A stretch of DNA of 64,000 nucleotides from Chitinophaga pinensis (lineage in GTDB: Bacteria > Bacteroidota > Bacteroidia > Chitinophagales > Chitinophagaceae): contig LR632930.1 in the NCBI GenBank assembly GCA_902167325.1, positions 1,178,001 to 1,242,000 of the forward strand, read 5' to 3'. The position numbers were made by a program, and so were the translations under genes. This document shows, piece after piece, positions 29,001 through 36,242 of the stretch. Position 1 is the stretch's first letter; every line of letters begins with the position of its first letter. The notes under the pieces were generated by a model that had not been told where the DNA came from, ran no database searches, and was given only the letters and a program-made list of their open reading frames with translations.

Positions 29001-32000
29001 GCGTAACGGCTCCTGTGGCAGGCGTAGTTTACCGCTGGTACGCTTCCCTGACAGGTGGTTCACCGTTGTTTGAAGGAACTGCCTTCATAACGCCCGCGTT
29101 GAATGGTACCACGATCTATTATGTGGAAGCGGTTCGTTCAACAGGAGGTTGTCCGAATGCAGGTGGAAGGGTATCCGCAACTGTAACCGTAGGTGCAGCG
29201 CCAGCGGCGCCAATAGTTGAGAACGCCACAGTTACTACCTGCGATGGTACTTCCGCAACGCTGAGAGCAACCGGACCTGCAGGAGCAACCTTCAGATGGT
29301 ACACTCAACAAAGTGGCGGTACTGCCCTGTTTACCGGCGCAACCTATATTACTGCTGCGCTCGACAGCTCAGTGGTTTACTATGTGGAAGCCGTTTCTGC
29401 GGGTGGATGTGCAAGTGCCACCAGAACAGGGGTACAGGTAAATGTAAGCGAGCGCCCGGCAGTGCCTGACGTAACGCCCACCAGCCCCACCGTCTGCATC
29501 GGTACCTCGGCTACGCTGTCGGCAAATAGTGCCACACCTGGGGTAGACTTCAGATGGTACAGTGATGCCGGCCTTACGAACCTTGTGTTCACCGGGTCTG
29601 TATTCAATACACCGGCACTCGGAGCGAACGCAACTTATTATGTAGTAGCGGTTAGCGGTCAATGTACAAGTGTTACACCCCGTACGGTAACGGTAATGGT
29701 GGAAGCACTGCCGGCATCTCCGGTGGTTACCATCATTCCTCCGAGCGGCCTTGTTAATTATGGTCAAACCGCCACGCTGAATATCTCAGCTCCGAATGTT
29801 GCGTATACCTATAACTGGTATACTCAGGCATCAGGCAGTACCCCGATATTCACCGGTACATCGTTCGTAACGCCGCAACTTGCAAACACCATCACTTATT
29901 ATGTGGAAGCAGTAACTACGAGTGGATGCGCAAGCACTAACCGTACTTCGGTAACGGTGAATGTAGACCGTAACTTTAATCCGGGTTGCGACTTCGCAAA
30001 CGCAGCTACATCCACAGTGAATGGTGTTTGCCTGCTTTGTGCAGTGAATAACCCAGATAATGCGGTTGATAACGATACAACCAACTTCGCGAACATCTCT
30101 ATCCCTGTAGGGGTGGCTGGCGATGTAACTTATAATCTTAACTTCCAGACATTAGCAGCAGCAGGTGATACCGTGAAGCTTCGCTTCGCTACCCCGTCAG
30201 GCCTCCTGGATGCTACTGCACTGGGCCGAATCGAGATCACTTCGTTTAATAACGGCGTATCCAACGGTGATTCAAAGGCGCTGAACAGTTCACTGCTCAG
30301 TGTAGTACTACTTGGCGGTGCTAACCAACAGGCTGTCCTCTTTGCGCCGGGAGCACCATACACCAGTGTTCAGATCAGGGTACGCAGCCTGGTAGGTGCG
30401 TTGATGAATATCAATGTGTACTACGCAAACAGGGTACTTGCATCTCCGGTGATCACAACGAACAACGTAACCATCTGTGCCGGTACATCAGCTACACTGA
30501 CGGCAACTGCATCTGACAGTGCAACTGTTCGCTGGTATACGCAGGCCACAGGCGGCACGCCGGTATTTGTGGGTAAAGTGTTCAATACACCTGTATTGTC
30601 CGCCACCACCACCTATTATGCAGAAAGCTTCCGGGCCTCTACTAATTGCGCAAACCCGATCCGTACACAGGCAACCGTGAATGTATTGCCTGTACCGCCG
30701 GCACCGGCTATTATCGCAGGCGATACCTCCATTTGCACGGGCAATACTGCTGTGCTGAAGGCTCGTCCGGCTAATCCGGCTCATGCCATCCGCTGGTTTG
30801 CAACTGCTACCGGCGGTACGCCGCTCAGCCTCGACAGCGTATTCACTACGCCTGTACTCACGGCCAATACTACTTACTATGTAGAATCATTTAATGGTAC
30901 ATGCGGAACGGTAACGCGTACATCAGTTACCGTAACGGTAGCTACGCTGCCCCCGAACCCGGTACTTGAACTGGACAGCATCTCCATCTGTTCCGGCACT
31001 ACGGGTACACTCCGTGTTGTGTCACCGGCAGCAGGTGTAGTTTACCGCTGGTATAATGTGGTAACGGGTGGCACACCGCTCTTTACCGGCAATACCTTCG
31101 TAACTCCGGCCTTGTCCAATACCACGATTTATTATGTGGAAGCAGTTCGCTCCGCAGGCGGATGCCCGAACGCAGGAGGCCGTGTGGCTGCCACTGTAAA
31201 TGTGAATCAACCTCCGGCAATACCTGTAGTAACCAATGCTGCCACGGCAGTTTGCCTCAATCAAACTGCTACATTAAGTGTTCGTAACCCGCAGGCTGGC
31301 ATCACTTACAGGTGGTATGCAGCAGCAACAGGCGGCGCCCCGGTATTCACCGGACCTGTATTCGTAACTCCCGCAATTACTGATACGGTATCTTATTATG
31401 TAGATGCCATTGGTACGGGTAATTGCATCAGCTCTGCAAGAGCACGTGCATTTGTAAATGTAAATCTGCTGCCGCCGGCTCCGGCTGTTCAGGCAACCAG
31501 TGTTGCAGTGTGTAGTGGCGGTCGAGATACCCTCCGTGTGCTGAGCCCTGTAGCAGGCATTACTTATAACTGGTACGATCAGCCGGGTGGCACACTTCTG
31601 TCTACAGGTGTCAACTTCCCGATTGGACCGGTAAATGCAGCCGATACATTCTTTGTACAGGCAGTGAACGCCAGTGGTTGTGGCAGTGCATCCCTCACGA
31701 GGATTACGGTGTCTGTAGCAGCTAATCCGATTGTGCCGGTTGTGACTGGCAATACTTCAATCTGCCCCGGAGATACGGTTCGCCTTTCAATCCAGAACCC
31801 AATGGCAGGTGTTACCTACAGGTGGTACAATGCACCTGCGGGCGGTAACCTCCTGGGTACAGGCAGTACCTTTACTTCAACAGGTAATACATCTAATGTT
31901 ACCTACTATGCAGAAGCCCTTAATACAGGTGGTTGTGTAAGCACCTCCAGAGCAGCTGTGCTGGTAACTGTAAACCCTGCTCCTCCGGCAGTAACTGTTG

Positions 32001-35000
32001 ACGCAACTTCCAAATCGATCTGTTTAGGTACTACAGCCACCCTGAATGTGATGAACCCGCAGGCTAACCTGACCTACAGGTGGTACGATGCCGCTACCGG
32101 CGGTAACCTCGTAGGTACGGGTGCGTCTCTCACTACACCGGTGCTGAACGCCAACAGGAATTTCTATGTACAGGCTGTAAACAGCAGCAATTGCGTAAGT
32201 GCAACCCGCACGCAGGTGAGCGTAACAGTAACTGCACGTCCTGTAACACCGACGGTAACCAATGGTGAAATAACAGTTTGCGCAGGTAACCGTCCTACAG
32301 CGAGCATTAGCAATCCGCTGGCAGGTATTACCTATCGCTGGTACGATGCTCCGATTGGCGGCGCCCTGCTGTTCACCGGTAACAGTTATACAACAGCCGT
32401 ACCGCTGACCATGCGTGACACTGTATATGTGGAAGCGGTGAATGCAGGTGATTGTGCCAGTGGTAACCGTGCACAGGTGATCTTCATCGCCACGGCAGCT
32501 CCGGCACAACCTGTAGTAATAGGTAACGCCACCGTTTGTGCAGGCGATACTGTTCGCCTCAGCATTCAGACGCCGCAGGCTGGCATCACCTATAACTGGT
32601 ATAGTACCGCCACCGGTGGTACTCCGCTGGCAACAGGTACGAGCTTCACGGTAAATGCTATCAGCGCATCCACTTCCTTCTATGTGGAAGCAAGCAACGG
32701 CACCTGCGCCAGCACAACCAGAACTGCAGTAGCCATCACGGTGAACCCGGTTCCTGGCAGTGTAACGGTAGACGCAACAGCGAAAACCGCCTGCGCTGGC
32801 AGCACAGTCATGCTGAATGTTACCAATGCCCAGGCTGGCCTCACCTACAGATGGTACAACGCCGCAACGGGCGGTACCCTCCTTGGAACAGGTGTGTCCT
32901 TCACTACACCGATTCTCACAGCAAATGGCAGCTTCTATGTGGAAGCAGTGAACGCAAGCAATTGCGCAAGCAACAACCGCACGCAGGTTATGGTAACGGT
33001 AACCCCGGCTCCGTCAACACCGGCGGTAGCTAACGGTGAGGTAACAGTTTGCTCCGGCAACCGCCCCACTGCAGCAGTTAGCAACCCGCTGGCGGGCATC
33101 ACTTACCGCTGGTACGATGCACCGAGTGGTGGTACGCTACTCTTCACAGGCGCTACCTACACATCGGCTCAACCGCTGACCATGCGTGATACGATTTATG
33201 TAGAAGCCGTGAATACGAGCAATTGTGCCAGTGGTAACCGCGCTCAGGTAATCCTCATCGCATCAGCAGGACCTGCAGTACCTGTAATTGTGGGTAACAC
33301 CACAGTTTGTGCCGGCAGCCCGATCAGCCTGAGCGTTCAGTCTCCGCAGCCTGGTATCACTTACAGATGGTATGATGCCGCTAACGGCGGATCGCTCCTC
33401 TTCACAGGCAGCACTTATGCACCCACTGGCCTCACAGCAAGCACATCCTTCCATGTGGAATCTAATAACGGTACCTGCGCAAGTGCAACAAGAGCGGCAG
33501 TAATGGTTACCATTAGTCCGGTTCCGCCGGCAGTAACTGTGGACGCTGCAGCGAAAACGGTTTGCGTAGGCAACACTGCCATACTCAATGTAACGAATCC
33601 GCAGGCTGGCCTGACCTACAGATGGTATGACGCTGCCACCGGCGGTACCCTCCTTGGAACAGGCACATCTTACACCACACCGGCACTTACCGCAACTGAC
33701 ATCTTCTATGTAGAAGCGGTGAATGCAGCCAACTGCGCCAGCAATGCCCGCACCAGTGTGACGGTTACAACAACCGCAGGTCCGGCTGTTCCGACACCGG
33801 TTGATGGTGAAGTGACCGTATGCCGCGGTCTGCGCGCCACTGGCAGAGTAAGAGATGCCCGTACGGACTATTTGTACCGGTGGTACGATGCGCCGAGTGG
33901 CGGTAATCTGCTCTTCACGGGCGCCAGCTATACTACACCTGCTGGTCTGACTACAAGAGATACGGTATATGTGGAAGCGACGCTCCTGGGCGGTACCTGC
34001 GCAAGCAACGGACGTGGCCAGGTGATCCTCATCCCGGCAGATGCACCATCTGTTCCGGTACTGGCTAACGGCGGTGCAATAACCATCTGTTCCGGCAGTA
34101 CGGCCACCTTCACCATACAGAATCCTGTAGCAGGGGTAGTATATCGTTGGTACGATGCAGCAACTGGCGGAACACTCCTCCAGTCTGGCAGCATGCCAAA
34201 CTATACCACCGGTGCACTCACCAGCAGCCTCACAGTTTATGTGGAAGCGGTTGTTGGCGGAAGCTGTACCAGCGCGGGCAGAGCAACGGCAAGAGCGGAT
34301 GTGGGTGGTATCCCGGTTGTTCCGGTAGTTACCGCGGCCGCGAATACCATTTGTCCTGACAGTACAGTGAAAATTACAGCAACCTCCAGCCAGGCGGGTA
34401 CTACCTTCAACTGGTACACCTCTGCAACAGGTGGCACGCCAATCTTCACGGGTGCTATATTCACTACGCCGGCTCTCACAGCGGCAACCACTTACTACGT
34501 ATCGGCTGCTAATGCCAGCGGATGTATGAGTGCAACCCGCACACCGGTAACTATCAATGTGTATGCTGTACTGGCGGCACCAACAGTAACTATCGCATCC
34601 AGAACAGCTACTTCGGTAACCTTCGGATGGAATGCGATCCCGGGATCACTGGGCTACAGAGTGTCTACAGACGGTGGCATTACCTTCACGCAACCGAGCT
34701 CGGGCCTCACAGGCACCACGCACACGGTAACTGGTCTTGAGCCGAATCAGGTTGTCACCCTCCAGGTGATGGCAATAGGCGCCAGCGAATGCGCGAACAG
34801 TGCATGGTTCCAGGGTGGTGGCAGCACAGATAATCCTGCAGGTAACCTCATCTTCGTTCCGAACGCATTTACGCCGAATAACGACGGTACCAACGATATC
34901 CTTTATGTGTATGGCACCACAATCCGTCAAATGGAATTCAGGGTGTACAACCAATGGGGGCAACTGGTATTTGAGTCGAAAGAGCGTGCTCGTGGTTGGG

Positions 35001-35116
35001 ATGGTACGATGAGTGGCAGGAAGCAACCGGTAGGCGTTTACAGCTATGTACTCCGTGCAGTGCTTCAGGATGGCACTACCGTGAATAAACGAGGTACCAT
35101 TACCATTATCAGGTAA
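20093..35116 (+). CDS. Giant secreted repeat adhesin with type B (gliding-type) type IX secretion signal
   Basis: 5,007 residues from the ATG at 20093, which begins a good signal peptide (CLLRFLFVLSAAFLLG ... ARA); an in-frame ATG at 19997 would put 32 residues before it and is rejected. After the signal: eleven copies of a ~150-residue beta domain, each opening with a CxxC motif (first Cys about residue 100, last about 3313), mixed with 35 Ig-like CHU_C-associated domains (W-Y-x-x-x-T-G-G ... YYVEA), one FnIII-like domain at about 4827-4905, and the C-terminal sorting domain from about 4918 (FVPNAFTPNNDGTNDILYVYG ... ending TIIR). Such proteins leave through the type IX system and sit on the cell surface; SprB is the best-known example. 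The next two genes encode a PorP/SprF and a PorE-like protein. Role in gliding or adhesion is inferred. Confidence 0.93.
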   Translation: MSCNVTPNCLLRFLFVLSAAFLLGKAGNARAATPAAYNQYWWYPEQSPVPILEDWFGKSPMLHGDARFSWLNAPAVRNFFAAGPIFSRGTTASNITSITCIGCTITDPGNSIDNDPNTAALYNMALGLVAEMGQRIVFPGTYEAGDSLVVDFALTTSGLVDASVLNNVRVRTYLGGGSTVRQDVRLGTSVNVQLLGIGSTGKRRAVIPITQQFDQVAITFGGLVSLSYDMQLFQAAAVVPVTITPSADPIISPAGQAATMTATHRLGAATFRWYDAPTGGTLLHTGATYAPVLTRGVHDYFVEATTTSDGLTGILRTGTTVDVGGGPGLLWSYGDQEESPKLGGVCALCTVTDPANAIDADPNTYSTISAPVGVLSSVGQLIKFPGIYQSGDSIVLDLELPGVVYTKSLLTNISLQPYLGTTPAGASVSLGTDLIHVQALGLGLGGTPKFRVSIPATASFDGVQVNLNALVAELGTLRVYEAVAMIPVAVTPAAPVVPYGTSASLNATVRPAGATFAWYTTPTGGSPVSTSATFNTPNLTRSTTYYVEALSGGVTSYLRTAVPVRVGGTDGPLWTFGDTETSPVLSGVCVGCSVTNPVLAVDQDTTTASTINITAGVLSNAGQLIRFPGNYHAGDSIILDLGIPAGQLLSLQLLGSIRIETFNGSTANNDAAAFNSALAAAQTLGIGVGPTGKFRVTLPAGTDFDAVQISLSPVIGGLASLQVFEATATIPVIVNPATQTVPYNTTATITAANRLSTATFNWYTTPTGGSPVFTGATFNTPNLTARARYYVAASTPDGKTSFNRTLATVNLGGGAGPLWTYGFEEESPKLGGVCLLCSVTDPNNAVDGNPNTFSTLSSPVGVASTVGQLIRFPGIYQAGDSIILDLELPGVLYTKSILTNISLQPYLGAATAGSAINLGTDLINVQALGVGLGGTPKFRVSIPATTSFDGVQVNLNAVLAELATLRIYEAVAMIPVVVTPNPAVVPYGTPASLAATVRPAGATFAWYTTPTGGSPVSTSTTFNTPNLTRSTTYYVEAVAGGVTSYVRTAVPVTVGGADGPLWTHGDTQVSPVLSGICLGCAVNSPELAVDEDTTTASTISIPLGVLSSAGQLIRFPGNYHSGDSIIFDLAIPAGQLLSLQLLNSIQIETFNGSTSNNDAAAFNSALANAQALGIGVGSTGKFRVTLPATADFNAVQISLAPAVGGLSNLQVFEATAMVPVTVTPAVQTIPLNTSATIAAANRLSPVTFDWFTSPTGGTSVFTGSTFNTPNLSRQTLYYVEASTPDGKKSYVRTLATVNVGGGPGPLWTYGDRQEGPAINGICVGCNISDAANAVDEDTTTSSLISMPLGALGSISQIIHFPGVYQAGDSIALFLELPDQLFSLTALGGLTAQTYTGNTPNGDAIALNSSLVRLEPLGVGVGSTGKFRVTFPVGQSFDGVSIGTSAALAGLSGLRVYEAVAFMPLTITPPAPVIPSGSTASMTANVRAPGATYSWFQDQTGGTAVGNAAAFTTPVLTRTKTYFAEAFTPSDGKRSFSRTSATVTVNGGPGPLWTYGDLQQSPLIGGVCLGCSVLNPNLAVDQDTTTASQIVMTVGAGGSVGQLIKFPGTYQAGDSIALFLGVPNQILSTQLLSGIRVETYSGSTPNGNPITLDADLVNLQALGLDVTGNVSKFKVVLPATSGFDGVRVDLNGLVTALGNLNIYEAAAFVPVTVVPPSAIVPFGGDTTFNASIRFPGTTFTWYETPTGGVPVATGATFNTPVLLKDKTYYVQAATPDGLTSFIRTSVPITVTVGPASPDLSCGRGTLSTATGTLGLCLLCGVDDAALAVDDNPQTSSSLHLPVGLLGGSVYQRISFPQSSTPGDSLRVVIGSTTGLLDLNLLAGTSVRPRMGATENAADVRTLNSGLLNLQLLNGGTQSVVSFVPSQVFNNVEIRLTGVVSALNEINVFYVQQITARPSIAADTVNVCSGQTATLNATVPAGNTVRWYSTATGGTPLSTGASFTTPAITANTVYYAEAVSGTTNCPSETRVPVVVEVGLADVTVTANSVTIPQGSTATFTVDNPNVALTYKWYEVPVGGTAVFTGSSFTTPALQSTTTYYVEATNATGCASAQRVAVVANVTITNPDVPCDIATTQVSNVNGICIGCFVDNQGAAVDASATSSSSLHVVAGLLGAYAQQTLIFPTSSDAGDSVRLLISFTGSLADVALLGGTQIATYNGTTFNNDRVALNNSLVNLRLLAGNTQAIVAFAPTAVFDRVEVRLNSGVASLISAVNVHYAQRLVPVPEVTPDTVTICAGGTATFNVTPKPNTQFRWYTVPAGGSPIASGTSFTTGPVSVDSVFYVEAVKTSTNCANPVRTRAFVKMGVAPAAPTVENTTVTTCEGTSAILRATAPAGATFNWYTSATGGTSVFTGAAFTTPVLDSSVIYYVDAVSTGGCASATRTAVQVNVTTRPATPDVTPASAAVCIGGSASLTATSTTAGVDFRWYSDAGLTNLVFTGPVFNTPAIAANTTYYVVAASGQCVSTTPRTVSVLIEAAPAAPIVTINPATGIVEYGQTATLTISGPQAGATYNWYLAPTGGSPVSTGLSFTTPQLTNTTTFYAETVSAGGCASSTRTAVTVNVNRDFNPGCDFANAATSSINGICLLCAVNNPDNAVDNDTTNFANISIPVGVAGDVTYTLTFPSIAAAGDTVKLRFATPTGLLDAAALGRLEITSFNGTTSNNDTRALNNSLVQVDLLGGANQQVVLFAPGGSYNRIQLRVRSLVGALMNVNVYYANRVLATPRISTSDSTICAGSTATLTATASDSATVRWYTQATGGTPVFTGKVFTTPVLNATITYFAESFRASTNCANPVRTAVTVNVLPVPPSPAIIAGDTTICSGNNAILKARPSDPSLTIRWFAAATGGTPLSLDSVFVTAALSANTTYYVEAYNGTCGSAARTSVTVTVSTAAPAPVLEADSLGICAGANATLRVTAPVAGVVYRWYASLTGGSPLFEGTAFITPALNGTTIYYVEAVRSTGGCPNAGGRVSATVTVGAAPAAPIVENATVTTCDGTSATLRATGPAGATFRWYTQQSGGTALFTGATYITAALDSSVVYYVEAVSAGGCASATRTGVQVNVSERPAVPDVTPTSPTVCIGTSATLSANSATPGVDFRWYSDAGLTNLVFTGSVFNTPALGANATYYVVAVSGQCTSVTPRTVTVMVEALPASPVVTIIPPSGLVNYGQTATLNISAPNVAYTYNWYTQASGSTPIFTGTSFVTPQLANTITYYVEAVTTSGCASTNRTSVTVNVDRNFNPGCDFANAATSTVNGVCLLCAVNNPDNAVDNDTTNFANISIPVGVAGDVTYNLNFQTLAAAGDTVKLRFATPSGLLDATALGRIEITSFNNGVSNGDSKALNSSLLSVVLLGGANQQAVLFAPGAPYTSVQIRVRSLVGALMNINVYYANRVLASPVITTNNVTICAGTSATLTATASDSATVRWYTQATGGTPVFVGKVFNTPVLSATTTYYAESFRASTNCANPIRTQATVNVLPVPPAPAIIAGDTSICTGNTAVLKARPANPAHAIRWFATATGGTPLSLDSVFTTPVLTANTTYYVESFNGTCGTVTRTSVTVTVATLPPNPVLELDSISICSGTTGTLRVVSPAAGVVYRWYNVVTGGTPLFTGNTFVTPALSNTTIYYVEAVRSAGGCPNAGGRVAATVNVNQPPAIPVVTNAATAVCLNQTATLSVRNPQAGITYRWYAAATGGAPVFTGPVFVTPAITDTVSYYVDAIGTGNCISSARARAFVNVNLLPPAPAVQATSVAVCSGGRDTLRVLSPVAGITYNWYDQPGGTLLSTGVNFPIGPVNAADTFFVQAVNASGCGSASLTRITVSVAANPIVPVVTGNTSICPGDTVRLSIQNPMAGVTYRWYNAPAGGNLLGTGSTFTSTGNTSNVTYYAEALNTGGCVSTSRAAVLVTVNPAPPAVTVDATSKSICLGTTATLNVMNPQANLTYRWYDAATGGNLVGTGASLTTPVLNANRNFYVQAVNSSNCVSATRTQVSVTVTARPVTPTVTNGEITVCAGNRPTASISNPLAGITYRWYDAPIGGALLFTGNSYTTAVPLTMRDTVYVEAVNAGDCASGNRAQVIFIATAAPAQPVVIGNATVCAGDTVRLSIQTPQAGITYNWYSTATGGTPLATGTSFTVNAISASTSFYVEASNGTCASTTRTAVAITVNPVPGSVTVDATAKTACAGSTVMLNVTNAQAGLTYRWYNAATGGTLLGTGVSFTTPILTANGSFYVEAVNASNCASNNRTQVMVTVTPAPSTPAVANGEVTVCSGNRPTAAVSNPLAGITYRWYDAPSGGTLLFTGATYTSAQPLTMRDTIYVEAVNTSNCASGNRAQVILIASAGPAVPVIVGNTTVCAGSPISLSVQSPQPGITYRWYDAANGGSLLFTGSTYAPTGLTASTSFHVESNNGTCASATRAAVMVTISPVPPAVTVDAAAKTVCVGNTAILNVTNPQAGLTYRWYDAATGGTLLGTGTSYTTPALTATDIFYVEAVNAANCASNARTSVTVTTTAGPAVPTPVDGEVTVCRGLRATGRVRDARTDYLYRWYDAPSGGNLLFTGASYTTPAGLTTRDTVYVEATLLGGTCASNGRGQVILIPADAPSVPVLANGGAITICSGSTATFTIQNPVAGVVYRWYDAATGGTLLQSGSMPNYTTGALTSSLTVYVEAVVGGSCTSAGRATARADVGGIPVVPVVTAAANTICPDSTVKITATSSQAGTTFNWYTSATGGTPIFTGAIFTTPALTAATTYYVSAANASGCMSATRTPVTINVYAVLAAPTVTIASRTATSVTFGWNAIPGSLGYRVSTDGGITFTQPSSGLTGTTHTVTGLEPNQVVTLQVMAIGASECANSAWFQGGGSTDNPAGNLIFVPNAFTPNNDGTNDILYVYGTTIRQMEFRVYNQWGQLVFESKERARGWDGTMSGRKQPVGVYSYVLRAVLQDGTTVNKRGTITIIR
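21077..24001 (+). repeat. Super-repeat I: two ~1.46-kb copies, each two CxxC+Ig units
   Basis: Copy 1 about 21077-22539, copy 2 about 22540-24001. The ~730-bp units alternate in an A-B-A-B order: the units opening with SPKLGGVC (CALC, CLLC) resemble each other more than they resemble the units opening with SPVLSG (CVGC, CLGC). Confidence 0.8.
27186..31205 (+). repeat. Super-repeat II: two ~2.01-kb copies, each six Ig units and one CxxC unit
   Basis: Copy 1 about 27186-29196, copy 2 about 29197-31205. The same order of distinctive units is seen in both, e.g. WYSDAGLTNLVFTG, then FNPGCDFANAATS with CLLC, then LPVPPxPAIIAGD, then GGCPNAGGRV. Confidence 0.85.
31990..34305 (+). repeat. Super-repeat III: three ~0.77-kb copies of an Ig triplet
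   Basis: Starts at about 31990, 32760 and 33531, each opening VTVDAxxK followed by the units with NGExTVC and WYDAPxGG. The third copy is the most diverged. Confidence 0.8.
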
Positions 35117-35152
35117 TACCTGCAATAAAATAGGCAACCAAAAAAACAAATT

Positions 35153-35185
35153 GCCGGAACGAAGTGGCAAGTGCTTCGTTCCGGC
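35153..35185. other. Hairpin in the gap between giant adhesin and porP/sprF genes
   Basis: Perfect 12-bp stem (GCCGGAACGAAG at 35153-35164 with its complement at 35174-35185). The T-run lies on the minus-strand side, so as a plus-strand terminator it is poor; it may stabilise or process the mRNA. Confidence 0.55.
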
Positions 35186-35210
35186 TATCAAAAACGAAAA
35201 ACACGTTCCT

Positions 35211-36221
35211 ATGAAGAATAAAATATTTGTGGCCATGCTCGCATTTTGCGGATGTTTGCAACAAACTGCCAGCGCACAGGTCGATCCGCACTTTTCCCAG
35301 TATTACGCATATCCGCTGTTCCTGAATCCGGCAATGGCAGGTGTGATTGACGGGGACTGGCGGCTTACCGGGAACTATCGCAACCAATGGGCTAACTTCG
35401 GGGATCCGTATTCTACCGGCGGCGTTTCTTTTGACGCACCAACTGGCAAGAATCTGGGCCTTGGTATTACTGCACTCAATCTCCGGGCAGGTTCAGCTGG
35501 CTTCAATTATTTTAATGCCATGGCTACCGTTTCCTATAGCGGTGTTAAAATGGGGCGGAACCAAACCACGCAACTCGTGGCCGGTGTTCAGGCTGGTATT
35601 ATCAGCCGACGGGTAGATCAGTCCAAATTCCAGATGGGCAGCCAGTACAATCCTGTTAGCGGGTTTGATCCTAATATCCCTTCCGGCGAATCTTTACGGG
35701 CTTCTTCCTCGACGGTGTTCGATGCCAATGTAGGGCTATTATTGTTTGATGGTAACCCTAACCACAAATTCAATCCTTTTATCGGGATAGCGGGCGCACA
35801 CCTCACCCAACCGCAGGACCCCTTTGTGGCTGAAAACGATGAGACCAAATCACTGCCGGTGCGTTACACCGTGCATGGTGGCTCCCGCATTAAAGTATCA
35901 GAAATGATCGGACTTACCCCTCACGCACTTTACATGCGCCAGGGGAATGCGGAGGAAACCGTAGTAGGTGTATATTCTCAGGTACGTGTTAACCTTGAAT
36001 TTGATCTGCTCATCGGAGCTAATTACCGCTTGAAAGATGCTGTAATACCTTTTGCAGGTTTCCATTACAAGAATTTCACACTGGGACTCAGCTATGATGC
36101 CAACGCATCCAACCTCCGCAAGCTGGCCAGCGGCAGCAATGCTTTCGAAGTGTCGCTTTCGTTCATCGGCCGCAAACGCAGAATACTTCAACCGGAATAT
36201 TTCATCTGCCCCAGGTTATAA
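35211..36221 (+). CDS. sprF: PorP/SprF-family type IX secretion outer-membrane protein
   Basis: 336 residues from the ATG at 35211; signal peptide 1-22 (ending ASAQ). The mature start QVDPHFSQYYAYPLFLNPAMAGVIDGDWRLTGNYRNQW is the signature of the PorP/SprF family, followed by a barrel with alternating hydrophobic strands to the end (AFEVSLSFIGR). Family knowledge: SprF is needed to secrete the adjacent SprB-like adhesin carrying a type B C-terminal signal. It lies 95 bases behind the giant gene and 21 bases before the PorE-like gene, so the three form one unit. The symbol is by family and context, not by sequence identity. Confidence 0.9.
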   Translation: MKNKIFVAMLAFCGCLQQTASAQVDPHFSQYYAYPLFLNPAMAGVIDGDWRLTGNYRNQWANFGDPYSTGGVSFDAPTGKNLGLGITALNLRAGSAGFNYFNAMATVSYSGVKMGRNQTTQLVAGVQAGIISRRVDQSKFQMGSQYNPVSGFDPNIPSGESLRASSSTVFDANVGLLLFDGNPNHKFNPFIGIAGAHLTQPQDPFVAENDETKSLPVRYTVHGGSRIKVSEMIGLTPHALYMRQGNAEETVVGVYSQVRVNLEFDLLIGANYRLKDAVIPFAGFHYKNFTLGLSYDANASNLRKLASGSNAFEVSLSFIGRKRRILQPEYFICPRL

Positions 36222-36242
36222 TACCCGGTTCAGTCACACCTA

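Noticed and set aside
20093..35116. Polyketide or peptide synthase as an explanation of the long gene
   Set aside because: No carrier, condensation or ketosynthase motifs; repeats are Ig-like and CxxC beta domains with a secretion tail.
34646..35236. 196-residue minus-strand frame at the end of the giant gene
   Set aside because: Shadow of the repeat and sorting domain; no recognisable domain.
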